The notes: generated by a model not told the origin, from the sequence alone. Numbered from the stretch's first letter, positions 1 to 5,007 are shown. The stretch: DNA of 5,007 nt from Pseudobdellovibrionaceae bacterium (GCA_022843085.1 JALHOI010000266.1:1-5007), one strand, 5' to 3'. Made by a program: numbers and translations.

Positions 1-219
1 CTTACAGTTCACCGGCAGCTGAGCGCACGCCTTGAACGCCATTGACGCTCGGCAGATTTGTCGCTCATTAAAACTACATTTCAAAAACTCCGTTCTCGGA
101 AACAACGTGAGAGCGGGAGGTTTCTTGATCCGACTAAATTCCTCAGGTGTTTGGTCTGAGGGAGCCCTTCTGATCGAACAATGACTCGCACGAGCTTCAG
201 TTTCTCCAGAACGGCGCAT
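1..219 (-). CDS. Hypothetical protein, 3' end beyond the window (tentative)
   Basis: This minus-strand frame stays open from an ATG at 219 to the left edge of the window, giving at least 73 codons. The ATG is preceded by GGAGA (plus 227-231) at a 7-nt spacing, which is a good ribosome binding site and the main reason for this start. The frame is open further upstream to a stop at 439-441, so a GTG at 285, overlapping the end of the preceding gene, is an alternative start. The visible product begins MRRSGETEAR and lacks a signal peptide. It is Arg- and Ser-rich at first, then has a Pro/Phe stretch and four Cys in the last 26 residues. I do not recognise a family. A competing 59-codon frame (81-260, minus) starts at an ATG 10 nt after the upstream gene's stop but has a weaker ribosome site. 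Either could be chance; the sequence beyond the edge would decide. Confidence 0.3.
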   Translation of the reverse strand, partial: MRRSGETEARASHCSIRRAPSDQTPEEFSRIKKPPALTLFPRTEFLKCSFNERQICRASMAFKACAQLPVNCK

Positions 220-269
220 CTCAGAATCTCCGCAGACCGTTGGAGATTTGCTGTCAGCATGAGTTCCGT

Positions 270-638
270 TTATTTTGTCACGCACTCGTCGAGTACTACG
301 GGTTGAAGTAAGTCGCCTCCGCCGATCGTGGCAACAAGATTGGAACCGCCTGTCGACCTCAGCGAAACTTCGTAAATACCGTGCGTCTTCGTCGGTACTT
401 CGCATGAAATTGCAAACTCGATGGAGCCGACAACCGGTTTACATGTCCCATGCTCGTCGCTTGAAGACGTCTCTCCAGACGGAACACCCAAAACGACCGT
501 CCAATTCTTCGTCGCATCAGTATCAAAGATCGCTATAAATGACGCATCCTGAACGCCGTTCATTCGGCAAAGTGTGGCTGCAATGACGTTGTTAGAAAAA
601 AATAGAACTGCCGCTAGTGACGCAAAAAAACTCTTCAT
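270..638 (-). CDS. Small exported protein of unknown function, four cysteines
   Basis: This 122-aa protein has an evident Sec signal peptide: Lys2, a hydrophobic core at about residues 4-15, and an A-x-A type site around residues 18-21 (VIAA before TLC). The mature part is about 100 residues. It is rich in Thr, Ser, Val and Gly, which suggests a beta-rich fold. Its four Cys (about residues 24, 66, 79 and 119) could form two disulfides after export to the periplasm or outside. The ATG is preceded by a purine-rich GGGATGG (plus 644-650) about 5 nt away, an acceptable ribosome site. It lies 27 nt downstream of the weak frame at 666-902 and on the same strand as the exported protein at 1069-1581, so these may form one cluster. 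I recognise no domain and no catalytic motif. That it is a real exported protein is well supported; its role is unknown. Confidence 0.72.
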   Translation of the reverse strand: MKSFFASLAAVLFFSNNVIAATLCRMNGVQDASFIAIFDTDATKNWTVVLGVPSGETSSSDEHGTCKPVVGSIEFAISCEVPTKTHGIYEVSLRSTGGSNLVATIGGGDLLQPVVLDECVTK

Positions 639-665
639 GTTTCCATCCCTGCCTCATGGTTAAAG

Positions 666-902
666 TCATGCTGGGCCTAGCTCGCTCAAGTTTTCAGCGC
701 CATAAAAAACGAGGACGAGGTAAGTTTTTTTGTTCAGAACTTCCCAATTAATGTCGACGTTTGTAACTACGCCATCGCTATGAAGTGCTGCTTGGCTGCC
801 AGCTTCACTCTTCGATCTGAAAGACACAAAAGGTTCGCTTCGCCTGAGCCTTACTCGCCAGCTCTCGAAGGGGACAAAAACGAATATTTCGAAAGTGGCC
901 AC
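666..902 (-). CDS. Possible small or degraded gene, start unclear
   Basis: A 78-codon frame runs from a GTG at 902 to a TGA at 666-668. The product alternates hydrophobic and polar residues (FEIFVFVPFESW near the start, TYLVLVFYGAENL near the end), which looks protein-like and beta-rich. The start is poor: there is no Shine-Dalgarno, no ATG in frame, and an in-frame TAA at 918-920 blocks extension. Unlike its two neighbours it has no signal peptide. It could be the 3' remnant of an exported-protein gene whose 5' part was lost, a gene using the weak GTG, or a chance frame. A 132-codon plus-strand frame overlaps it (780-1178) but runs antisense to the well-supported exported gene and is less protein-like. 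If this frame is not real, 639-1068 is a 430-nt stretch with no gene I can support. Confidence 0.33.
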   Translation of the reverse strand: MATFEIFVFVPFESWRVRLRRSEPFVSFRSKSEAGSQAALHSDGVVTNVDINWEVLNKKTYLVLVFYGAENLSELGPA

Positions 903-1068
903 AATGACATAGCGACGTTAGAGGTAGGCCTGGCGGTCATTAATCGGCGGTTTCTGACCGTGCGAAAGTTGGCCGACGGGGACGGATCAACTAAGGCCAC
1001 CAATCAAACCTGTGACCGAGATCGCAGAGCTATAAATCAATCCAAGCTGGCTAACGGATGCGGGCTTC

Positions 1069-1581
1069 CTACAAATTTTCAGAGGGCAAGTAATCGCCGC
1101 AGTATCCGGTTTCACCGAGAGTCCGGGCCTGTTGATTCGTGTCCACTGTGCCGAAGTAGCAGACTTCGTATTTGGTGATGCCGAGGACGACGAGCTTCGA
1201 AGCCTTTGTGGTTTGCGATTCAACTCGGAACACGAGAGCTCTCACAATGCCGTCACCGTTTTTAATCCACTCGATGACGCGATTTTTTCCGCCTACGAAA
1301 GTGAAGCTACCGACGTCGATGATGTACTGCCACGCCATATGGCGTTTGTCCGCATGAATGATATTGAGATTCTCGTTGTCTCCTGAAAAGAGCTCGACTT
1401 GAATCGGACCCAACGGGCCGTAGAGACTTCCTGCGCACGTCGCAGACAATCCACCCTCGCCATGCTCGACGTTCCAGCACTTCGCCGGATCCAATGACGA
1501 ATACTCGTAAGTCGCCGCTCGAGCTGTCGAATGATCGAACAAGAGTCCAAGTACAAATAAACTCAAGATTATTTTTGCCAT
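1069..1581 (-). CDS. Exported protein of unknown function, four cysteines
   Basis: This 170-aa protein has a textbook signal peptide: MAKIILSLFVLGLLF is the charged and hydrophobic part, followed by STARAA with probable cleavage near residues 22-23. The mature protein begins TYEYSSLDPAKC. Its cysteines are at about 35, 49, 141 and 161, an even number in two well separated pairs. A central segment reads NRVIEWIKNGDG, then RALVFRV, then KLVVLGI, then a Cys and a VDTNQQAR stretch. This order (Y-x-x-L-D near the N-terminus, paired Cys, EW, R-x-LxxR, a beta strand, Cys, then VD/N-AR) resembles a family of uncharacterised secreted proteins I recall from alphaproteobacteria; that match is from memory. 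The ATG is preceded by GGGAGA (plus 1589-1594) at a 7-nt spacing, so the start is secure. It is probably periplasmic. No catalytic motif is visible and no function is proposed. Confidence 0.82.
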   Translation of the reverse strand: MAKIILSLFVLGLLFDHSTARAATYEYSSLDPAKCWNVEHGEGGLSATCAGSLYGPLGPIQVELFSGDNENLNIIHADKRHMAWQYIIDVGSFTFVGGKNRVIEWIKNGDGIVRALVFRVESQTTKASKLVVLGITKYEVCYFGTVDTNQQARTLGETGYCGDYLPSENL

Positions 1582-1588
1582 GCGTGAT

Positions 1589-1594
1589 TCTCCC
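1589..1594 (-). promoter_or_regulatory. Ribosome binding site of the 170-aa exported protein
   Basis: On the minus strand this reads GGGAGA, 7 nt before the ATG at 1581. It fixes the start of the exported protein, whose signal peptide begins at that codon. Confidence 0.7.
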
Positions 1595-1748
1595 AGTTCA
1601 CGAAACTAAGCAAATCACGACGGGAAACGCATGGCCAATTTCTGAAATGAAATAAGTCACTCGTCCCGAAGTTCGTCGACAATGAATATTTGCCCGTTAA
1701 GTGAGAGAGAAAATCTGCCGCGCATTGAAGCGGCTAACAGAGCGACAA

Positions 1749-1774
1749 GTGCGACCGCGAAAGCGGTCAAGCAC
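1749..1774 (+). other. GNRA-capped hairpin
   Basis: GTGC (1749-1752) pairs with GCAC (1771-1774) and GACCGC (1753-1758) with GCGGTC (1763-1768), around a GAAA loop (1759-1762). An AA bulge (1769-1770) lies on the 3' side. The ten pairs are all Watson-Crick. It is the clearest element of the candidate RNA. Confidence 0.6.
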
Positions 1775-1818
1775 CAGGCAAAACCACCGCATCAAACAGA
1801 GTTGTCCCCGGCTCGAAT

Positions 1819-1840
1819 CTCGCCGCAGACGTGCGGCGAG
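1819..1840 (+). other. Perfect 9-bp GC-rich hairpin
   Basis: CTCGCCGCA (1819-1827) pairs completely with TGCGGCGAG (1832-1840) across a GACG loop. No T-tract follows on either strand, so it does not look like an intrinsic terminator. Confidence 0.6.
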
Positions 1841-1883
1841 CAGCGAAGTCGGGCTGGGCCCCGGCGCAGCGACACCAACAGAC

Positions 1884-1920
1884 AAAAATAAAGCCGACCA
1901 ATCTGGTCGGCTTTATTTTT
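1884..1920. terminator. Bidirectional intrinsic terminator
   Basis: A perfect inverted repeat has two 17-nt arms (1884-1900 and 1904-1920) around a 3-nt ATC loop. Each arm has a GC-rich core next to the loop (GCCGACCA / TGGTCGGC) and an A/T-rich outer part (AAAAATAAA / TTTATTTTT). This gives a strong hairpin followed by a U-rich run on both strands. On the minus strand it ends the tRNA-Leu transcript. On the plus strand it would end any transcript from the structured region at about 1700-1883. Its outermost base pair includes the last A of the tRNA's CCA, so tRNA and terminator overlap by one base. Confidence 0.9.
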
Positions 1921-2004
1921 GGTACCCGGGACAGGACTTGAACCTGCACACCTTACGGCACTAGATCCTAAGTCTAGCGTGTCTACCAATTCCACCACCC
2001 GGGC
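1920..2004 (-). tRNA. tRNA-Leu (anticodon UAG)
   Basis: This 85-nt class II tRNA folds completely. The acceptor stem is GCCCGGG / CCCGGGT with a G-U first pair. The D arm contains the usual AATTGGTAGACAC. The anticodon stem is CTAGA / TCTAG with loop CTTAGGA, so the anticodon is TAG (plus 1968-1970), which decodes the leucine codon CUA. A long variable arm (TGCCGTAAGGTGTG) is typical of leucine tRNAs. The T stem is GCAGG / CCTGT with loop TTCAAGT, followed by discriminator A and an encoded CCA. It lies 72 nt downstream of gcvH on the same strand and is followed at once by the terminator. A separate promoter is not obvious: the best guess on the minus strand is TGTACA, 17 nt, TAGACC, which is weak, so read-through from gcvTH may contribute. 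Confidence 0.97.
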
Positions 2005-2076
2005 ACAGATGATTCCTTGGTCTAACAGTTTCTCGAAAACTTGTACACCTGTTAACCGCGCTTCCCGCGACTTCGG

Positions 2077-2472
2077 CTACTTTGTAATAAGCTTGCGGTA
2101 GTCGGGGGCTCGCATGATGTTCGCAAGTTCTTTTTCAGTTTCCATTTCAATGCGAATCAACCAGCCGTTGTTCATCGGGTCGTCGTTAAGTCCCGACGGG
2201 TCTTCCATCAAAGACGCGTTGACCTCAATGACGGTACCAGAAACCGGAGCATAGAGATCGCTGGCCGCTTTCACCGATTCGACAACGCCGAAGCTTTCGC
2301 CTTGCGAATACTTCGCACCTTCTTCTGGAAGATCGAGATAAACGATTTCGCCTAGCTGTTCTTGCGCAAATTCGGTGATTCCGATGGTCACGATGTTCTC
2401 GTCAACTTGCGCCCACTCGTGTTCTTTCGTGTAATAAAAATCTTCAGGAAGTTGGTAATTCGGTGTCGACAT
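2077..2472 (-). CDS. gcvH: Glycine cleavage system H protein (lipoyl carrier)
   Basis: GcvH carries the aminomethyl group from the P protein (glycine decarboxylase) to GcvT on a lipoyl-lysine arm, and the arm is re-oxidised by dihydrolipoamide dehydrogenase; it acts in the cytoplasm. The 131-aa length is normal for the family. Visible hallmarks are YTKEHEW at residues 14-20, the GITEFAQEQLGEIVYLDLPE segment at 31-50, and the lipoylation motif ESVKAASD, whose Lys68 is the attachment site. It continues with the usual APVSG, VN, P-LND-P and GWLIRI stretches. The ATG at 2472 has a strong AAGGAG (plus 2480-2485) 7 nt upstream, so the start is secure. It lies 57 nt after gcvT. That AT-rich gap holds a TAGAAT hexamer on the minus strand (plus 2508-2513) without a good -35 partner, so an internal promoter is possible but unproven. 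gcvP does not follow; tRNA-Leu does. Confidence 0.97.
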   Translation of the reverse strand: MSTPNYQLPEDFYYTKEHEWAQVDENIVTIGITEFAQEQLGEIVYLDLPEEGAKYSQGESFGVVESVKAASDLYAPVSGTVIEVNASLMEDPSGLNDDPMNNGWLIRIEMETEKELANIMRAPDYRKLITK

Positions 2473-2479
2473 TGTCGGG

Positions 2480-2485
2480 CTCCTT
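2480..2485 (-). promoter_or_regulatory. Ribosome binding site of gcvH
   Basis: On the minus strand this reads AAGGAG, a near-consensus Shine-Dalgarno, 7 nt before the gcvH ATG. It is clearly stronger than that of gcvT and could support extra translation of the carrier protein. Confidence 0.75.
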
Positions 2486-2529
2486 CAGCAGTTAACTTTA
2501 AAAGTTTATTCTAAATTCAATTTCGAGAT

Positions 2530-3711
2530 TTAATTTCCGGATAGCTTCGCTGCGGCCGTTTTCTTTTCAGCGGCGAGTTTCACAAGTCCGCTGTCAACAA
2601 ATGGTGTCGGACGCACTTTGGCACGCACGAGTTTACCGCGAATATCAACGGTGATTTCGCTGCCATCCGCCGCAAACGGCATCGTGACGTAACCGATTCC
2701 GATCGAGGCACCAGACGTCGGCGACATCGTTCCGCTTGTACAGACGCCAATCGTTTCACCCGCCGGTGATTTTAATACATAGCCGTGGCGTGGAATTCCG
2801 CGCTCGGTCATCTCAAAGCCGATCAGCTTTCGCGTAAGGCCCGCTTCTTTAGCCGCAACAACGTGCGTGCGACCCAAGAAATCTTTTGCGAGAGGTTTTG
2901 TGACCCAGCCAAGCCCCGCTTCGTAGGGGTTCGTTGAGTCGTCAATTTCATTTCCGTAAAGCGTGTACTTCATCTCGGTGCGAAGTGTGTCACGTGCGCC
3001 AAGCCCAATCGGCTCAGCTCCGAGGTCTCGACCTTTTTCAAGCAGCTCATTCCAAAGTGCGACTGTCTTGGATTGTGGAACAAAAACTTCAGCGCCGTCT
3101 TCTCCGGTGTAGCCTGTACGCGCAACAATGACGGTTACATTCGTCTGATCGTTTCGCCATGAAAGTTCACCGTGCGTGAAGGGTTTCATCTTCGAAGGGG
3201 CTTTCTGAGGATCTTGACCCAAGACTAGGTCGAGAAGTGCCAAAGCCTTGGGCCCCTGAACGGCGATCTGACCCCAATCGCTACTTTCGTTTCGAATTGT
3301 CGCGCCGCGATTATTTTTCAAAAGATAAGCGAAGTCTTTTTCGACGTTCGACGCGTTCACACACAAAAGATACTCGTGATTCGGTTTCACGCAGTAGACG
3401 ATCAGATCGTCAACGATGCCGCCAGTTTCATTCGGAAAAAGAGAGTAGTGCGCCTCACCGGCTTGCAGTTTAGAGACATCGTTCGTTGTCGTCCACTGAA
3501 GTGTCTCAAGTGCTTTGGGCCCGGTGACGCGAATCTCGCCCATGTGAGAAACGTCAAACAGGCCAACGCCCGTTCGAACACTTTGGTGCTCTTCACGTAA
3601 ACCCCGGTATTGTACTGGCATCCACCAGCCGGCGAAGTCGACCATCCGCGCTCCACGTTTTTCATGGTCGGCGGCCAAGGGTGTTCTTTTCGGAGTCGAG
3701 CTTTCAGCCAA
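2530..3711 (-). CDS. gcvT: Glycine cleavage system T protein (aminomethyltransferase)
   Basis: GcvT transfers the methylene group of the aminomethyl moiety held on lipoylated GcvH to tetrahydrofolate. It makes 5,10-methylene-THF and releases ammonia. The 393-aa product shows the family signature in order: GARMVDFAGWWMPVQY (20-35), GLFDVSHMGEI (50-60), TGGIVDDLIVY (97-106) with the Asp pair at 101-102 that contains the family's catalytic Asp, RTGYTGEDGAEVF (198-210), GLGARDTLRTEMKYTLYG (236-253), ERGIPRHGY (303-311) and SGTMSPT (326-332). The only upstream-most start is TTG at 3711: the codon just before it is a stop (TAA, plus 3712-3714). GGGGA lies 5 nt upstream, and the next in-frame ATG (residue 23) would cut into the conserved N-terminus. 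The family is usually about 360-375 aa, and the excess here is an Ala/Lys-rich C-terminal tail from about residue 378. gcvH follows after 57 nt. Confidence 0.97.
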   Translation of the reverse strand: MAESSTPKRTPLAADHEKRGARMVDFAGWWMPVQYRGLREEHQSVRTGVGLFDVSHMGEIRVTGPKALETLQWTTTNDVSKLQAGEAHYSLFPNETGGIVDDLIVYCVKPNHEYLLCVNASNVEKDFAYLLKNNRGATIRNESSDWGQIAVQGPKALALLDLVLGQDPQKAPSKMKPFTHGELSWRNDQTNVTVIVARTGYTGEDGAEVFVPQSKTVALWNELLEKGRDLGAEPIGLGARDTLRTEMKYTLYGNEIDDSTNPYEAGLGWVTKPLAKDFLGRTHVVAAKEAGLTRKLIGFEMTERGIPRHGYVLKSPAGETIGVCTSGTMSPTSGASIGIGYVTMPFAADGSEITVDIRGKLVRAKVRPTPFVDSGLVKLAAEKKTAAAKLSGN

Positions 3712-3995
3712 TTATTTCCCCAATTCAGCATTGGAAATCTTCGAATTTACAACTTGGCCGCCACTCTCGTCGCGAGCCGGGTCGCAGTCAAGTTCGCCCC
3801 TTTCGTCTGTTTGCAAGAATCCGTAAGAAGCTGCTCAAAACTGGCACCCGGTGACGGCCCGCGACCCTCGAAGAGACGTCCAAGCCATCGAGCTCCGCCA
3901 GGATCAATTAAACGGCCTCTAACAGACTGAAATGAGATCGATATTCGCGTTCCAACGAACCCAAAACTGGATCTAAAACTGCAAATAAAAGTCGC
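3712..3995. other. Divergent intergenic region between gcvT and the lipoprotein gene
   Basis: These 284 nt must hold the promoters for both flanking genes, but I cannot place a convincing -35/-10 pair on either strand. The gcvT ribosome site (GGGGA on the minus strand, plus 3717-3721) is at the left end. No glycine riboswitch core (the ACCGAAG...GCAA and CUCUCAGG blocks) is seen upstream of gcvT. A minus-strand frame of 85 codons (ATG at 4004, stop at 3747-3749) crosses most of the region. It has a GAGG site 8 nt before its ATG but would overlap the start of the lipoprotein gene. I do not call it a gene. Confidence 0.4.
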
Positions 3996-5007
3996 ATGGT
4001 ACATCGATCGCGCCTCTATTTGTCGATCTTGGCTCTTGTCCTTCCGGTCGTTTCGGCTTGCTCGAAAATCCCAAACGGAAACTTTACCCCGATCGAGCGA
4101 ACGCAAACAGGCGCTAAAGCTCCGGATGGCAAGACCTTCACCGGTGCAAGCGATGACGTAGAAATTGAAACCGTTAAATCAGAATTGACCGGCGATACTG
4201 GCAAAGTCGAGGCGTTGCCTATTGCCGATCGCGATCTCGCAATGAAAATTCAGGGCGCACGAATCGAACCAAGTGCAGACACACTTCGCGTTCAGCTGTG
4301 GCTGCGAGAAGATGGGCGCCTCATTTTCGACTTCAAAATTTCAGGCGTCGAGCCGAAACTTACTTCGGATGCTATCGGTGATCTGCGATTCAAAGCGCTT
4401 GCTGCAAAGGGCCCGAATGGCGAAAGTCTTCCCTTCGAACTCGACATGGTTTGCCGGCGCACAAACCTCACAGCTGAGTCGAAAGATCTTACCTCGGGGT
4501 GCCGCACCGCCCGCCTGAATTTAAAGAATACTTACGGCGCCGGAGCCAAGGCTGTCGTTATCGTCGAAGCCCAGCCGATCCTTGTCGTTGCGAAGTCGCC
4601 TGGCGAACTTAAACATGCGACCTTGAAACGATTAGTTTCGAAATTGAAGACGGCGCAACCGGGCATTCTTCAGTCTTTTGTTGTGGCGTGGGGGCCCTCT
4701 GGTTTCGCGGCAAACTTTGGCGATCCGCAGATTTGCCCAGCAGGGCGCCTTGTCGAAACTCACGATCTTGACGAACCTCTGCGAATGAATTGCCCCGGAG
4801 AGCCCGACTTCATCGATCTCGACGGGCGACTCTTTGGCAACACGACCAAGGGTGGACTTTTTATCGAAGTGACGGCCGCCGTTCCCGGAGTCATCTACGG
4901 AGAAAACAACGAACACATTTACATTTTGATCCGAAAGAAAAAAGAACCGAAAGCCGTCGCGCCACCGAAAACGACGACGTCACCGGCGACGCCGCCGACA
5001 ACACCAG
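3996..5007 (+). CDS. Predicted lipoprotein of unknown function, C-terminus beyond the window
   Basis: The frame is open from the ATG at 3996 to the right edge (337 complete codons). The N-terminus is a lipoprotein signal peptide: Arg at 4 and 6, a hydrophobic core at 7-19 and the lipobox VSAC, so Cys22 would be lipidated. Serine follows the Cys, which by the usual +2 rule favours the outer membrane. A polar Thr/Asp/Gly-rich stretch (about 25-75) precedes a beta-rich globular part (about 80-312). This has four further Cys at about 153, 169, 247 and 266, spaced as two likely disulfides. From 313 the chain turns into a Lys then Pro/Thr-rich tail (KKKEPKAVAPPKTTTSPATP), a flexible linker that probably leads to another domain past the window. 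No Shine-Dalgarno is visible before the ATG, but the signal peptide fits this start, and an in-frame stop at 3933-3935 limits extension. I recognise no family. Confidence 0.85.
   Translation, partial: MVHRSRLYLSILALVLPVVSACSKIPNGNFTPIERTQTGAKAPDGKTFTGASDDVEIETVKSELTGDTGKVEALPIADRDLAMKIQGARIEPSADTLRVQLWLREDGRLIFDFKISGVEPKLTSDAIGDLRFKALAAKGPNGESLPFELDMVCRRTNLTAESKDLTSGCRTARLNLKNTYGAGAKAVVIVEAQPILVVAKSPGELKHATLKRLVSKLKTAQPGILQSFVVAWGPSGFAANFGDPQICPAGRLVETHDLDEPLRMNCPGEPDFIDLDGRLFGNTTKGGLFIEVTAAVPGVIYGENNEHIYILIRKKKEPKAVAPPKTTTSPATPPTTP

Larger units (their letters stand above)
1717..1920 (+). ncRNA. Candidate structured RNA ending in a terminator
   Basis: No convincing protein is encoded between 1582 and 1919, but the plus strand can fold into successive hairpins. 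These are GCCGC/GCGGC (1717-1721 with 1730-1734); a 10-bp stem with an AA bulge capped by a GAAA tetraloop (1749-1774); a perfect 9-bp stem with a GACG loop (1819-1840); and CCCGG (1807-1811) with UCGGG (1849-1853), which would enclose the 9-bp hairpin. The region then runs into the 17-bp terminator at 1884-1920, which has a T-rich end on this strand. The GAAA cap is a stable GNRA loop only when read in the plus sense, which favours this strand. I compared it by eye with tmRNA, RNase P RNA, SRP RNA, 6S RNA and the c-di-GMP-I and glycine riboswitches and saw none of their conserved cores. I could not place a good promoter. The 5' end is approximate, and whether it is transcribed is an inference. 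Confidence 0.3.

Noticed and set aside
932..961. CGGTCA...TGACCG inverted repeat
   Set aside because: A 6-bp stem with a 15-nt loop and no T-tract is within chance expectation.
780..1178. 132-codon plus-strand frame
   Set aside because: It has no ribosome site, is antisense to the secure exported gene at its 3' end, and its translation is rich in Arg and Ser with no recognisable structure.
1682..1998. Several frames of 60-87 codons on both strands between 1682 and 1998
   Set aside because: They run through the hairpins, the terminator or the tRNA, mirror each other, have low-complexity basic translations and no convincing ribosome sites.
1920..2004. tRNA-Leu as the integration point of a mobile island carrying the small genes to its left
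   Set aside because: There is no second copy of the tRNA 3' end in the window and no integrase or phage gene; the perfect terminator abutting the tRNA argues for a native flank.
3779..3867. Complementary 7-mers GGGTCGC and GCGACCC in the divergent region, as a possible RNA outer stem
   Set aside because: A 7-bp match at free spacing is expected more than once by chance in a region this size, and nothing inside supports a fold.
3610..3930. 106-codon plus-strand frame across the gcvT start
   Set aside because: Its first third is antisense to the conserved GcvT N-terminus; the rest lies in the intergenic region without a ribosome site.
3712..3960. Glycine riboswitch upstream of gcvT
   Set aside because: This was looked for because such switches often precede gcvT. 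A stretch reading ACGAAAGGGGCGAAC on the minus strand is only superficially similar, and the other conserved blocks are absent.
3908..3997. 29-codon minus-strand frame beginning MRLLFAVLDP whose ATG overlaps the lipoprotein ATG in a CATG
   Set aside because: It has no ribosome site and is short; the overlap is a by-product of the palindromic CATG.

Overview
The window looks like the chromosome of a Gram-negative bacterium. The evidence is an outer-membrane-type lipoprotein, small exported proteins with Sec signal peptides, and a lipoyl glycine cleavage H protein. The GcvT and GcvH sequences and the wealth of small exported Cys-containing hypotheticals made me think of Bdellovibrionota or a related 'delta'-type lineage, but that is an impression and not a demonstrated assignment.

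Layout. (1) Positions 1-1581 hold a run of small minus-strand genes of unknown function. Two are convincing exported proteins: 170 aa at 1069-1581 and 122 aa at 270-638. Both have a clear signal peptide, a Shine-Dalgarno site and four cysteines. Between them is a weak 78-codon frame (666-902) with no good start. Leftmost is a minus-strand frame that runs off the window edge (1-219). (2) Positions 1582-1919 hold no convincing protein. This stretch contains a series of strong hairpins, including a GNRA-capped one, and ends in a perfect 17-bp inverted repeat that works as a terminator in both directions. It may encode a plus-strand structured RNA. (3) tRNA-Leu(UAG) lies on the minus strand at 1920-2004, with its CCA end encoded and touching the terminator. 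(4) gcvT (2530-3711) and gcvH (2077-2472) form a minus-strand pair for the glycine cleavage system. gcvP does not follow; the tRNA does. (5) A 284-bp divergent region (3712-3995) separates gcvT from a plus-strand lipoprotein gene that starts at 3996 and runs off the right edge.

How it works together. GcvT (aminomethyltransferase) and GcvH (lipoyl carrier) are two of the four glycine cleavage components. The P protein and dihydrolipoamide dehydrogenase must be encoded elsewhere. No terminator is evident between gcvH and the tRNA, so read-through from gcvTH into the tRNA and its terminator is possible. The lipoprotein and the small exported proteins have no visible functional link to glycine metabolism.

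No mobile element, CRISPR array, phage gene or recognised defence system is visible. The best candidate for something undescribed is the structured region at about 1700-1920, followed by the four-cysteine exported-protein cluster and the lipoprotein.
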